Source: Zychaea mexicana | Lineage: Eukaryota; Mucoromycota; Mucoromycetes; Mucorales; Lichtheimiaceae | Length of the DNA stretch: 64,000 bases | Direction of reading: 5' to 3' | Assembly: GCF_025766255.1 (NCBI RefSeq) | Contig: NW_026516709.1 | Location: 124,001 to 188,000, forward strand | Shown here: positions 1 through 12,299 of the stretch, one piece after another | Layout: each line of letters opens with the position of its first letter | Numbering within the stretch: position 1 is the stretch's first letter | The notes under the pieces: generated by a model | Seen by the model: only the letters and a program-made list of their open reading frames with translations | Database searches by the model: none | What the model was told of the DNA's origin: nothing | Translations under genes and position numbers: made by a program

Positions 1-1573
1 GCCAGTCAGGTTCTGTAGGACAATGTTCGAAATTGTCATGCTTGTACCCGATATCGTAGAACCAATGGACTTCACTGGCACCAAGCATAAGTGCTACAGC
101 GATCGAGTGTACAGGTGCATCACCCCATCTAACATTATATCAACTCCTTGTAAGTTTAAGAAACTACCACCAACCCCGCCCCCCATTGAACTATATACCG
201 TTCATAAAAGAAACCACCGGCTTGGTCAAGGTGACGGAAATACGCTTGATATCTTTCTGAGCGCAGGAATGAGACCGAGCCAATCTTATCAATTCAAGTG
301 AAATAAATAATTTTAAGTCTCATATTGTTTGTTGGTGGCAATGAACGCAAACTTGGACGACGACACATTACCTCAAAATTACTCCAAAAGTGGCACAAGT
401 TATACGACAAGCCATTGTCGTTTGTGATGACCTTGAACAGACTGTCCGGGTTTGTCTTTGGGTATATGTACTCTGGATGGTCTTTCACAAAATCCATAGT
501 CGTGTCCCACAATGTAGGCACTGTTGCATAAAATTCCTCTAAAGCGATTGTGAAACCTATCAACGTGTTTTTCCACATTAGCATTCCTCCCCCTCCCTCC
601 TATTGTGTGTGTGTGTGTGTGTGTAACACCCAACCCCCACTTTAATAAGGTTTGCTATACTTGCCATACTTCAAATCGCGTTCTTGCATTACACGGAAAG
701 GATCGTATTCAATGTCGCAAGAAAACTTGACTCCAGGTTCAACCCGCCTATCAAATATAGAACCACAGTGTCAGCGTGGCCGTCACTTTTTTGTCAATCG
801 AGTCTCTTGGGTAACCCCCCCACAGTGTGGTGAGGGGGAAATTACCCTCAAGAACAACAACAACAACTATACCAGTAATAATCAAGTCCATCCAACAACG
901 GATGCTGGACAAAGAATCCAGACTGGAAACGACACATGTGGCGATAACTTTCACTGCCACCATACACGATATTCTGGTCGACCATGGCTTGACGACATTC
1001 TTTGGCATAGGTTTGATTGACCCAGTCAGGATAACTCCAATGTTCCACAGGGACTTGACCATAGAAGGTTTCGGCATCGGTCATTGAACGCGTCAGGTTC
1101 TTGAATTCCTCTGTGAATGGTTCCTCGTTGAGAAAGATCCATGAGTACTTGTATTTGTGGTTGAACCGGTCTTCCAAATAGCGCATCGATGATCGCATCG
1201 CATGTACTTCTCTGTTGCGTGCCAAGGCAACAAATGCTCCTTTGACACGCGGTGGCTGTTGTTGTTGATGTTGTTGCTGCACCACCATTGCTTTGGCCGG
1301 TTGCTGCTGCTGCTGTGCTACGAGTACTGGAGAGGATGGGATGATGTTCTTGTCTGGTGATTGATCTTGCAATGCTGCTGCTCCTTGATGAGAGCCACTA
1401 CTGACGCGCCGTGCGGTATTGATCAGAGCTTCATAGCATTCTCTCGAGGAAAGACATCCAATGTCGTTGCCGCTGTGCGATATCCATAGCCATGTAATTG
1501 CAGACGCAATGACGGTCAAGAAAAAGAGACGGATTGTCCAACGGGACATGCATTGTCGCGCTGGATGAAACAT
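1..1573 (-). CDS. GT15 (KRE2/KTR-type) alpha-1,2-mannosyltransferase, copy 1, partial at window edge
   Basis: Golgi type II membrane enzyme that would add alpha-1,2-mannose from GDP-mannose to N- or O-glycans. Exons read on the minus strand: 873-1573, 665-747, 372-556, 199-284, 1-128; the 3' end lies beyond the left edge. The N-terminus has a short cytosolic tail, a signal anchor at about residues 12-30, a Q/A-rich stem, then the GT15 domain with [40 protein letters not shown] and RWGDAPVHS. The Glu of NFE and the His of APVHS, which I recall as catalytic and metal-site residues in yeast Kre2, are both present. The 664-557 intron starts with GC (GCAAGT); only this donor gives the conserved YGFTI junction. 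Start chosen at 1573; a second Met at 1549 also precedes the anchor. Family assignment is firm; the acceptor linkage is not. Confidence 0.93.
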
Positions 1574-1787
1574 AGTGAGAGAATATATGTGTGTGGAATA
1601 TGCTGACGAGAGATCAAAGGAAAAGAGGGACGATTTCTCTTGAAAGGTCGGTGGTTATTGTATTAATAGTATCAACAGTTGCTATGGTATTTCGATTGTA
1701 TAAGCGAATAGAGGGAGAGTAAATATGCGCGGTTTTCACACATCAAGAATGCTTCAAAGTTATGGGATAATAACAAATGTGTCTAAA

Positions 1788-3590
1788 TTAGGCGTAGAGT
1801 CTACTTAGTAGCGAGTCCGTCCGACCGGCACTACTAAGATGGTTACGTGTAAATTGCACCATCTCGCTAATTCTATCTTTGTCAATGTGCAGCAGCATGC
1901 TTATCGTGCAGCTGTCCTTATTGAAATCTAGTCCAGCCAAGCAAAGAGCCAGGGTGAGTGTGCGTATTTTTTTTATATAACGGACATCGTTGTCGTTGTT
2001 GTTTTTGTTGTCGCTTTTAGTGCCCACCCCCTACCTCTCCCTTGCACTCCTCCTCCACCCACATTTCATCATGCCACATGCATGAAAATATATGCACAGA
2101 CACCAACCTACGCATTTTATCTTTCTTTACCTGAATTTAGTTCTACATCGCAATAGCAACGTGGATAATAGGCCGTCAAACTTAAAGGACAGTGGTTTCC
2201 CAATCGATATTCATAGCCGATCTCATGGAAAAAGTGAAGTTCTTGGCGTTTCAAGAACATGGCTGCTGCCATTGTCATTACGGATCCATCACTCCACCTA
2301 TCAACCCAAATAGAGAACGGGAAAAGAAATGCGAACTAAATAACTTTTCGTTTTTAAAATGGGGACATCAAAATGATAAATAACAACGTACCGTTCGTAA
2401 AAGAATCCACCCGAATAATCCAGAAATGCAAAATACGTCTGATACTCCTCTGATCGTAAGAACGACAAATCGACAATGTGAAAGTTGGACCAAATATGGC
2501 AATAATTGAAACCGGAGGAGGAACCCACGTCATCAAATAACCATGGCAGGATCGTTTCGTGTGAGGGCCGAACATGGTTGGGGAATTGAAGTGCGAATTG
2601 TGATGTGATGGGCCACAAGCTTGTCATGGTATTGTTTTCTTCCTGGCTTGTCATGACGAATCCGAGCGTCTTGTTACGCTCTTTCATTTGTAAGAAAGGA
2701 TCTACCATGTCACAACTGTAGTGAGAGCCAGGTTCGACACGCCAACTGTAGTCTGCATTCTGTAAAAGCGGATGATGAAAGTAAAAGCCAGCGTGATATC
2801 TGCAAAAACAAGACAACAACACGTTGGCCAAAGATGTTTATTGGATAGACACTCCCCCCCACCCCCAGTACTAAACATACCGTGCACTAAAGTGGAACGA
2901 TGGACTGGCCCCTTGGGTGACTTTGTTGTTCGCCATCATACCCAACGCAAGTTCTGCTTGTGACGCTGGAATCCACTCCGGGTAATCCCATGTCTCGCGG
3001 TCGACTCTTCCAAAAAAGATGGGTGCATCATCCGTAGTCTTGGCCAAATATCTCCGGAAATCCCGGTTTAGGTATTGATTGCTCAGGATGACCCATGGGT
3101 AACCCGCCTTGTGATTGAACCTGTCTTGGACGCTTTTGATCGCACTCCGTGCCTTTTGCAGATCTTCGTTGCTTACAAACATGTACAATACACCTTTTAC
3201 GGGCAAATGATGCCATACACCGTCGTCGATCCATGGTGTTGTCGTACCATACGCATTGTCCATTTCGTCTTTATCGAATAAATGATCCACCATGGCGTGT
3301 TCAGGTTGTGGTAATAATGGGTTATCGTCATTGTCATTGTTTGCTGTAGGATCGTACTTGTTGCTACACAGTGATCGAAGGATGAAATCGGCGTCTCGTG
3401 AATTCAGTGAGGATGTTACAAGGCTGCTGCTGCTGAAGGGTATGGCTAGAAACAAGACTGGTATGGATACAAGGACGAATAACACCAATCCGGCTAAGGA
3501 CCAGCGTAGTATTCGTCGGGGTGGTATTGTTGCTTTTGCCTTTGCCGACGGATCTCGCAGATGCAGCGCGCCATTCTGTGAGCGTAGCAT
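1788..3590 (-). CDS. GT15 mannosyltransferase paralogue, copy 2, with altered active-site motifs
   Basis: Four exons (2881-3590, 2392-2799, 2131-2297, 1788-1927) give 474 aa. Start at 3590 puts the transmembrane anchor at about residues 25-50; an in-frame Met at 3671 would add 27 residues. The GT15 fold is recognisable from [42 protein letters not shown] and HEIGYEYR, and the last exon (DFNKDSC onward) aligns with the last exon of the plus-strand copy. Two strongly conserved positions differ: the Glu of the SNFE motif is His, and WGDAPVHS is changed to WSDGSVMT, losing the His. The flanking exons stay open and in frame, so this is a diverged gene rather than a broken one. It may be inactive as an enzyme, or have a different chemistry or a non-catalytic role. 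It lies head to head with copy 3 and head to tail with copy 1. Confidence 0.9.
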
Positions 3591-4022
3591 GATGATGAAA
3601 GGATTGCAAGAAAGTAAAAGAGGGCAAAAAGTAGTAGCCAGACCAGAAAGAAGTGAAAGGAAGTTTGACAAGAGAGCGGGGACACAAAAAGGATTAATGC
3701 GTATAAGTAGAGTTATGCAGGAACGCCCCTCTCTACCCCCCCTTGGATTTTCCTTTTTAATAAAGCAATGGCGAACGGCAAGAAAATTTTATTAGACAAA
3801 ATGGACATATCAGAAATAATAAAACAAAGAGAATGCTCGTCCGGCTTGGTCAAGAACCAAATTGCTCTTCGTTTCCCACATCTTTCGGACGATTAGCTTT
3901 CTCTCTGACTATGTTAGCCCAGCTATACGCGCCACAGCACACTATAGATTATTGAGATGTCACGTCGCTACTTTTCTCTCTCTCTCTCTCTTTCTCTCCT
4001 TTTCTTTTCTCATTGACACAAG
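3591..4022. promoter_or_regulatory. Divergent intergenic region between GT15 copies 2 and 3
   Basis: 432 bp separate the two start codons of divergently transcribed paralogues. A CT-rich run (about 3970-4005) lies just upstream of the plus-strand start. No clear TATA box was picked out. Both promoters must lie here unless the upstream Met at 3671 is used by copy 2. Confidence 0.5.
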
Positions 4023-5690
4023 ATGTTATCCATAACACGTCGATCGTCGTGTTACTGGCTCCAGATCGTCTTTATTATACACATACTTGGAGCCATTTGG
4101 TATGTCGTATACCGTCCTACGCTGGTGCTACCATGGCAGCATCGCCACCAAAGAGGACACATTGGCGATGATGGCGACGGTCTTTTCGCCGCACTCGACG
4201 ACAGCCGTTCTTGGACCACGGGTCCTCCACACAACCCAAACCAGCTTACCGTCCAACTTCCACCCGCAAGCAACCGTACGCCGCGCGTCAATGCTGGGTT
4301 TGTTGTCCTTGTCAGGAACACGGAATTGGGTGAAATGCTCGAGTCCATGTATGAAGTTGGCAAGTGCATAGCTTTTGCTTCTTCTCGATCTTTTCATTTG
4401 GGTGTCGCACAGAAAGAGACACGCTAACAGAGACACTCTTCTGTTATTATTACTCTTATTATTAGAGGAACGATTCAACAGAAAGTTCGATTATCCATGG
4501 CTGTTTCTGAATGAAGAACCGTTCACTGAAGAGTTCAAACGAAGGACTACTGCAGCAACAAACGCAAAGACGCATTTTGGATTTGTGGATGAGTCCATGT
4601 GGTCTTATCCGACGTGGATCAACCAGACGCTTGCTGCAGAACAGCGGGAAAAAATGCGTGGACTTCCTTATGGCGCAAGCGAAAGCTATCGCCACATGTG
4701 TCGTTTTCAAAGGTAAACTGGAAATATACAACAAATGATGGTGTGAGTAGTTTGCAGGTTGTTTTGCAAAGAAGTCAAAATAACAATCTTTGTATACAGT
4801 GGCTTTTTTTGGCGTCATCCTCTGTTTTTAGAGCTTGGATGGGAGTACTACTGGCGCGTCGAACCACATGTACGATACTATTGCGAATTAGACTACGATC
4901 CATTCTTGTACATGAAACAAAACAACAAGAAATACGGTAAAGAGGAAGGAGAGACAATGATGGGGAAAAAGGCGTGGGGGATGGATTGAAAGTATAAAAA
5001 ATACCAGCGTCTTTTTTTCTTAACCCCTCTTATTAACAGGATTCACGATTTCCTTTGTCGAAAACGGCGGCACGATCCCTACGCTCTGGGAAGCCATCCG
5101 TCGCTTTGTGACAGCCACCGAAATCTATGGCCAAAACCAATTCGCCCTCAAAACCAAAGACACGTTGTACCGTTTTATCACGGACGAAAACGGCGAGCAA
5201 TACAATCAATGTCACTTCTGGACCAATTTTGAAATTGCACGGACCGACTTGTGGCAATCAGACACGTATCAAAAGCTTTTCGAGTTTTTAGACAGGTCGG
5301 GTGGATTTTTTTATGAACGATGGGGCGATGCACCAGTGCATTCCATTTTCGCTGCCTTGTTTCTTCACAAGGACGAGTTTCACTATTTCCATGACATTGG
5401 TTATAAGCATTCAGTGTATGAACATTGTCCGGAATCGGACACACTTGCTGACAAGTGTTTTTGTAATCCAGCGAATACGTTAGGTATGGGGAACATTAGG
5501 AGCATGGTTTTTCCAATGCGCTGTGTTGGTAATGAGTGTAAATATTGACACCGTTCACCGCATAAATGCTATAGATTACAAGGATCCAATGAGTTGCTTG
5601 ACACGGTACATGGATGCGCTTGCTGAGAACAGCGTTGACAAGGACACGACTGTCGGACAGTTGCTGCGCTTGCCAGGCGTAGCCGCATAA
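4023..5690 (+). CDS. GT15 (KRE2/KTR-type) alpha-1,2-mannosyltransferase, copy 3
   Basis: Five exons (4023-4359, 4466-4712, 4800-4936, 5040-5483, 5575-5690) give 426 aa, near the usual length for the family. Signal anchor at about residues 11-30 ([16 protein letters not shown]), short stem, then the catalytic domain: [77 protein letters not shown] and a C-terminal SCLTRYM segment. The Glu and His altered in copy 2 are intact. Expected to act in the Golgi on N- or O-linked mannans. The first intron begins GCAAGT at 4360; the GT alternative nearby breaks frame, whereas the GC donor restores the same length as copy 1 between SM and RFN. Copy 3 lacks the two introns that copy 1 has after SNFE and FFYER. 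Confidence 0.94.
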
Positions 5691-8302
5691 TGATTTTTTT
5701 TTCTCAAGCACACACATAATAAAACGATTGCATTAACTCATCTTCATCCATACAAAACACACGCATATTGTAAATCTACTTGTTTTGTAAACCATCTCTT
5801 CCTTTATCTTTATTTTGCTCTCAAGGCTTCTAAATCACTATTATAATTGGGTGTTCCTAAGAGTTATTCGTTAAGCAGAGATAATCTTTTCCGTTTCATA
5901 ATCTGCATGTTAGAAACAACACTTGGATAAGTCCGAGTAACGATTTACCGTATGTGTTGTACATCACTGATTTTTATGTTAAGCGATTCCTTAAATCTTT
6001 CGTTCAATAAGGGACACAACAACAGACTATTTTGGGTGAAATGATTAAATCTCTGATAGAAGCAACAAAGTAGTCCATGAGTCAGTCTAGGGATAACGAT
6101 TGAGCATATTGTATCTATAAACGGATAAATATACAATCATACTTGGCATTGATTAAAGTAGACTGAACTTTTATATCTTGTCGATGGGCCATGTAGACTC
6201 TGTGGTTACTGTTGCAATATCAATTATCTAAAGTGGATTCCTCCTCCTGATCAAGGTATCCAAAGCGACACGTCTAATTATGCACGTTGCTAGGCTTTAT
6301 CATGTTGGACGATAGTTGCTAGACGATGTTCCTTATCGCTTGCCAAGGTTTCATCCTTGAGGGTTTGAAATACGCTAGATGTAGTGTAACCAGCGACTGC
6401 AGAAAAAAAAAAAAGGAGCGTAGCACGCGTCATGCTGAGTCTTGCAGACAAACAAGTCTACATAGGAGCCCACCTAATGTAAAAGATGCTAGCACAAGTG
6501 GCTCTATTTCAGTAAACCTGAATATGATTGTTTGGTATGATCTTTTGGATCAGCCACAAAAAAAAAAGCTTTCTGACTTACAGTAATTCACTTCCTCACC
6601 GTCGCTTACTACAGTACTACATATTATACAATCAGTTGAGATTGGCTTGCATAAGCTCTAAGGAAGAAAGAAGACGCTTTACTGCAGATTATTAGTCCAT
6701 AAACGACGTGTCGATTGACGGCTCTCAGCAGCAAGAACGTAAGCGACATGATGTTAGACACTCTTAAACTTATGCAACCTGCATGTGGACCTGCGGTCAA
6801 TCATGATCACACGGTATGTATATTCTGTCTGTGCGTTATACTTGACTTATGATACATGTGCATAAAGCGTAAGTCTCGTATTACATAGTTGATCGTAGCA
6901 GCAGTAATAAGTGGCGTGTAGTACTATTATAACTATGAGAGTCATTGCTCGTTATTCATGATAAGGATAGCAAAGACTCCTGGGTTCAAAGTGGTGGGAC
7001 ATGTAGGCCATACAATCCCTTTCTTGTTTCGATTTTAATCAAGGTGCAATTTAATCTCGAAAAATATATATATATATATATATATAAATAAAGCGCCAGT
7101 GTAACCATGGAACGAAACGATACAGCATAGACTACAACCTCTCGATATATACTACGATGCAGCGTGATTATTCTGTTCTTGCCGTGCGTCATGACTTTAA
7201 CACAGGCAGACTTCTTTTTTCCCTTAACATGCCACATAATAATAACAACAATGTGCCGGGGGGGGGGTGTTGGCAGCAACACGATCTCATAAACGTGCGA
7301 CGAGATCAAATCAATCAATCCTGATGTGCCGGAAAACAATGACTCAAAAGTGTGTAAACAAAAGTTTTTATAGCTCAAATAAGCTTTTTCCCGCTGATTG
7401 TCTAATTGTTGCTAGTAGACGCAACATCGCCCAAAGCATGACGACAAGGATACACACAAGGACGTGTTTTGCTCAAAGCAACACGAGAAACCTAAAGTAA
7501 GTGGTGCTTCTTTTTATTCCTGGAGTCGCCGTGTTTTTTTTGTCGTGGATTTAAACAAAATAGGCGCTACGCCTTGATGTTGCCAAAACAAGAATGCAGT
7601 CAGTCAGGCATTTTCAAATAACGTTTAGCGGGATTCTAGGCTAAAATGCTATGTGTAGCATGTATACCCCCACCCACCCACAGTCACCAAGAGCGGGAGA
7701 GAGAGAGGGAAGCGGGGTGAGGAACCCCCATTGGGCACCTGTCCAAGCAAGCTGCTCTTTTTTCCCTTTTCTTCCTCCTCTCTCCCTCTCTTCTTTTCCT
7801 CTTACCCTTTGCCTCGTTTTGATCCAGAAAGTGCATTTCGGATTGAGAAGGAAGAACGATAAAAAGAAAGAAAGCAACTCATTCACGTATTTGACTCACA
7901 CCATTGCTAGCTTGCCTCTCCCCCTCCCTCCAGTCAGTCAAACAAATAACGGGGCGAAAAGTCGAACTCCCCCTCCTCCTCCTTTCTCTCGCTCTTTTTT
8001 TTTATTAACCTTTTCACCATTCGGTGTTGTGTGCTTACCATTTCTCGGATCCAAAAGCAGCTACGAAACGGGGTTTAACGATTGTTTGAATTACACGAAA
8101 CCGACAATTTCGATCCAACAACAACAACAACAACCCAAAACACAATTCGAAACGCAATACCGCTTCTTCGTCAACAAGTCCACTTTGCTCTTTTTGACAT
8201 TCCTTCCCCCCCTTCTCCCTACTCTCTCACACACACACTCTCTCTATATATATCACTTTACATTACGTTCTTTTCGTTCTAATATACACATTCATACACA
8301 CA
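5691..8302. other. Gene-poor interval upstream of the GSK3 gene
   Basis: I recognise no gene here. Short open frames are interrupted and lack recognisable motifs. It holds a (TA) microsatellite at 7064-7086, an A-run near 6403, a G-run near 7260, and from about 7740 to 8250 a strongly pyrimidine-rich stretch (CT, CCT and CTCTCT runs) that probably belongs to the promoter or 5' leader of the downstream kinase gene. Confidence 0.6.
7064..7086. repeat. (TA)n microsatellite
   Basis: Uninterrupted alternating A/T of about 11 units in otherwise non-coding DNA. Confidence 0.9.
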
Positions 8303-10254
8303 ATGTCTGCTACAAGCTTCAGTCAATTCCGTTTTTCAGGTAAAAGAACTCTATTCTGATATATACCCCATAGGAAGGGAGCAAGAGGGACCCGAGTTAT
8401 TTTCTCTCTTTGTTCCCGTGGCTCTTTTTGGAACCGGAAAGGGGATGCATGCATATTAGCCAAAAAAAAAAAAAAAAAGGGAGAGACCCGGATTGGGAGG
8501 AGGAGTCATTGTAATTATTGCACTTTGACCTCTCTTGATACAAAAAGCGCATTACTAATCCCCTCCCCCCTTCCTACACGTTTATACATATATACATATA
8601 TATATTTATAAAAGCAGGGGATGCAAACGAAGCGTCAAGGACTGTGCGCGTCGCAGCCAAAGATGGCCGAACTGGCCAAGATATTCAGCTTTATTATACG
8701 AACCACAAAGTGATCGGCAACGGCTCTTTTGGTGTTGTTTACCAAGCCAAGCTTGCACACAGTGGAGAGGATGCGGCCATCAAGAAAGTCTTGCAGGACA
8801 AGAGATTCAAGGTAGAGTGAGTCAGTTCTCGGTGGTCGTGATTGCGTAGAAAGCCAAAAAAAGAGAAAAGAGTTAATGTGTAGGTGGTGGTGGCTGATGA
8901 GATGATACGCGATGTTATTAGAACCGTGAGCTGCAGATCATGAAAGTCATGAGCCATCCCAATGTGTGCGGCTTAAAGGCATATTTCTATACACAAGGCG
9001 ATACCAAGGTAAGATAGCAACGTCAAAAGAAAAAAGTGGAACTGGAGTTGCAAAAGAGGGGAAGAAAGAGATAGAAAAAGGGCCATTCATGTTCACGCGG
9101 AAACTCTTTCTCTTTGTATTTGCTGTGATTGGTTCCTCAACATGTTATCAAAACCATTTTCAAAGAAAGACGAAGTGTACCTGAACCTAGTGATGGAATA
9201 CGTACCCGAAACAGTGTATCGCGTATCGCGCCATTATGCCAAGATCAAGCAGCCCATCCCGATGCTCCTCATCAAGCTATACATGTACCAGCTCTTCCGA
9301 GCATTGGCTTACTCACACACGCTGGGCATCTGCCATCGTGACATCAAGCCCCAGAACCTGTTGGTCAGCCCTGTCACCGGTGTTCTCAAGTTGTGTGATT
9401 TTGGAAGGTAAAAAAACATCTCGCTATTATCATAGAGTACGTAGCATATAACACAGAGGGTGCTAGTGATGTTTGTTACTCAAAACTTCTTTTTTTCTTG
9501 TAACTCCTGTGTGTTACAACAAATATATATATCCAGTGCAAAGATTCTGGTGGCGAGCGAACCTAATGTATCATATATCTGCTCACGCTATTATCGAGCA
9601 CCGGAACTGATCTTTGGCGCCACAAGCTATACTACAGCAATTGATATATGGTCGGCAGGTTGTGTGATGGGCGAGTTCTTACTGGGACAACCGTTGTTCC
9701 CTGGCGAGAGCGGCATTGATCAGCTGGTGGAAATCATCAAGATCCTGGGAACGCCGTCAAAAGAACAGATTGCCAAAATGAATCCACACTATGTCGACCA
9801 CAAGTTCCCTCAGATCAAGCCACATCCATTCTCAAAAGTGTTTCGATCGCGAGTGCAGCCCGAAGCAATTGATCTCATCTCTCGTGTGCTTCAATACGAT
9901 CCACAGGCAAGATTAACAGCAAGTGAGGCACTGGTCGATCCGTTTTTTGATGAATTGCGGAATCCGGATACCAAGCTGTCGACAGGACGAGAACTCCCGC
10001 CTCTTTTTGACTTTACTGCTGAAGGTAACGTATGATTGAACGCGTGTGCTTGTGTTACGTGAAATGGGGGGGTTTTTTTTGACACAATCATGGCTCATCA
10101 ATTTTGCTTATATTCAGAATTATCCATTCGTCCTGATCTGATACACAAACTTGTTCCTTCTCATTGCCACGAAAAACTCTTGTTCCGAGGAATCGATGTA
10201 CACAACTTTCAACCCATCCCACTAGAGAAAATGCGCTTACCCTCCCTCGACTGA
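8303..10254 (+). CDS. GSK3: Glycogen synthase kinase 3 (Shaggy/GSK3) family Ser/Thr kinase
   Basis: Six exons (8303-8339, 8618-8811, 8922-9008, 9166-9407, 9537-10024, 10118-10254) give 394 aa, typical of the family. The kinase domain is almost canonical: the glycine loop and [16 protein letters not shown], the ATP lysine in [20 protein letters not shown], the HRD loop in [14 protein letters not shown] in KLCDFGSAKIL, and the activation-loop tyrosine in [17 protein letters not shown]. The C-terminal lobe ends with [10 protein letters not shown] and a short fungal tail. The family regulates stress responses, development and transcription factors by phosphorylating primed substrates. The tiny first exon encodes only 12 residues plus one base and follows a long CT-rich leader. 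Assignment is certain at family level; which fungal paralogue it matches is not decided. Confidence 0.97.
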
Positions 10255-12299
10255 ATCCCACAACAACAATACAAGTTGATTTTATATATTTCAAATCCAA
10301 TCCTGTGGGAAGGGTTCTCTCGTTTCGGGTTGGCCATCTTATGTGATGTTTTTACAAGGGAATGGGGTTTTAATTCAAATGGTGGGGAAAGAGGGGACGC
10401 GACTTTACTGGTCGTATATATAGCAGCTCTATGTTAGTTCTATCGAGACACAGAACGGATGGTGTATCAAGCAGATGTATCTATAATATTGGAAGGAGCA
10501 AGACTGTTACCGGTTTACTAGTGGCTCTGTCAAAATTTGAGAGAAATATGCGAGGATTGCTTTCGACGCGATTTTATCACCTTGTTCGGTAGCTAATGCT
10601 TCTTCAACACTCGGAAGTTAGCTCCCAGTATGTTCGTGTAAGCTCAGGGTACGTGACTGGATGGTTCGCACGTGGCAGCCATCATAGTGTCGTTTAACTT
10701 TTGCATCCTCTAAGGAACATATGGTTTACCTTTCAAGACATTTGCAACGTCCCATTCTACCAAACATAAAGCCCAGTGCTCTGCTTAGCATAGAATGGAA
10801 CCATGCATCAGTTTCAGTACTTGATATTTATAGGTCCAAAACGGCAAAGAGCAATAATACAGGTCTCTTTCCTTACCTTCAGGATGTATTAAAGATATCA
10901 TTGATATGCATCCAATGTTGCTTGAGTAAATGAACTGATACTATCCATCAACATGTCATGTTCCCGTCTTATCTTGAGTAGGGTAAGTGCTGGTTTACTA
11001 TTTACGTCAACGCTACATCATATCCAAGTTGTTGTTATTGCATAACGTCAAATAGCATCTAGATAACAACGTTGCGAGTACCAATGGCAAAAAGGTTATT
11101 TTTTTGCCATGCGGCCTGGATGTGCAGACAATCAAATATCGTCTTTTTATGAAAGTATGTCCCTGTTGCGGCGTTGCTGAAGACGTGATCTTGACCACGC
11201 GTCGTTTGCATGATTTTTTTGTGGCAGTCGGGGTGCAAGCTTTGGGCGCTGATTGAATATATAAACCAGAAAGAAAATACGAGCGAGATATATAATGCTT
11301 CCGTGGGTATTTATATGTTTTACTACTCATTGCTAACTACTCACGATGTATGCAGATGACGGCGCGCTTGATGAACATCCGGTAGTTGTGTTATATTCGG
11401 GTATCTCACACGGGGATCCAGTTCTGTATAAATTCTAGGGTCTTTTTCTCCCCGGCCCTTTTCTCACTCTCAACAGCAACATGCAGAATTAACCCAAACT
11501 GCACGGATTATGCGGTCGCATATGGGGTTGGTGTTGCCACGATTGACACACTGAAAATTACAGCCTGTGTTTTCAAATCTGGATGCACGATATTGGCTTG
11601 ATCCAAAACGGCTTTGAAAAGGAGTAGGCGTCATCATTGAAAATAATAAACGCCATCATGGAAAATATTATAAAATACATCCTCTTTTCTGCTCGAGTGC
11701 CAAGTTGAAAGTCAAATCCCGCTTTGGTAAAAAAAATGGGGAAGGGGGAGGATGCCCATCTGTGCTTAGTGGGGCGTCCTCCTTTTCTTTCGTAAATTGG
11801 GCATCAAGAGAGTGTGTGTGTATTTGGCATAATGCCGAGAATTCAGGCGCGGCTAAACTATCCGTCCGAAAGACAAATGCTCCAATTACTACCGTCAGGA
11901 AAGGGGCTGTTATGCACTCTCCTGTGGACTTTATGTTATGCATAGAGAGAGCCACTTTGAAATAACTGTCTTCAGACATACAAGCTTGGTAAAAATGCAA
12001 CAACTTCAGCCAACCTTTGGAACCTGTTTTTTTCATGTTTCTTTGCTCTATTCACGATAAATAGAAAAAGGACAGATCGGTAACGTGGACGACGGATTAT
12101 AAAGCATAATTTCTCACGTTACTATAGCGCAAAACCGTTTGGGATTTAGGATAGAAACAACAGTTTTAGACAAGTTTATAGCATGTGAAAAAAAATAGAA
12201 GAAAAATAATAAGTATCACACATTTTACCCCACACTCTTTTTCTTTTTTACTTTCGCTCTTCCCTCATCTGTTAAATTCTAATAATAACAAAATTTATC
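10255..12299. other. Intergenic interval between the GSK3 and thiolase genes
   Basis: No gene recognised on either strand. Open frames of 60-122 codons occur (for example 11668-12036 on minus) but show no domain, no splice-consistent extension and no family motif. The last 100 bp before the thiolase start are T/A-rich. Confidence 0.55.

Noticed and set aside
3292..3795. 167-codon frame on plus
   Set aside because: Antisense to exon 1 of GT15 copy 2.
7651..8343. 230-codon frame on plus
   Set aside because: Made of Pro/Ser/Phe-rich sequence from CT tracts; covers the GSK3 leader and first exon in another frame.
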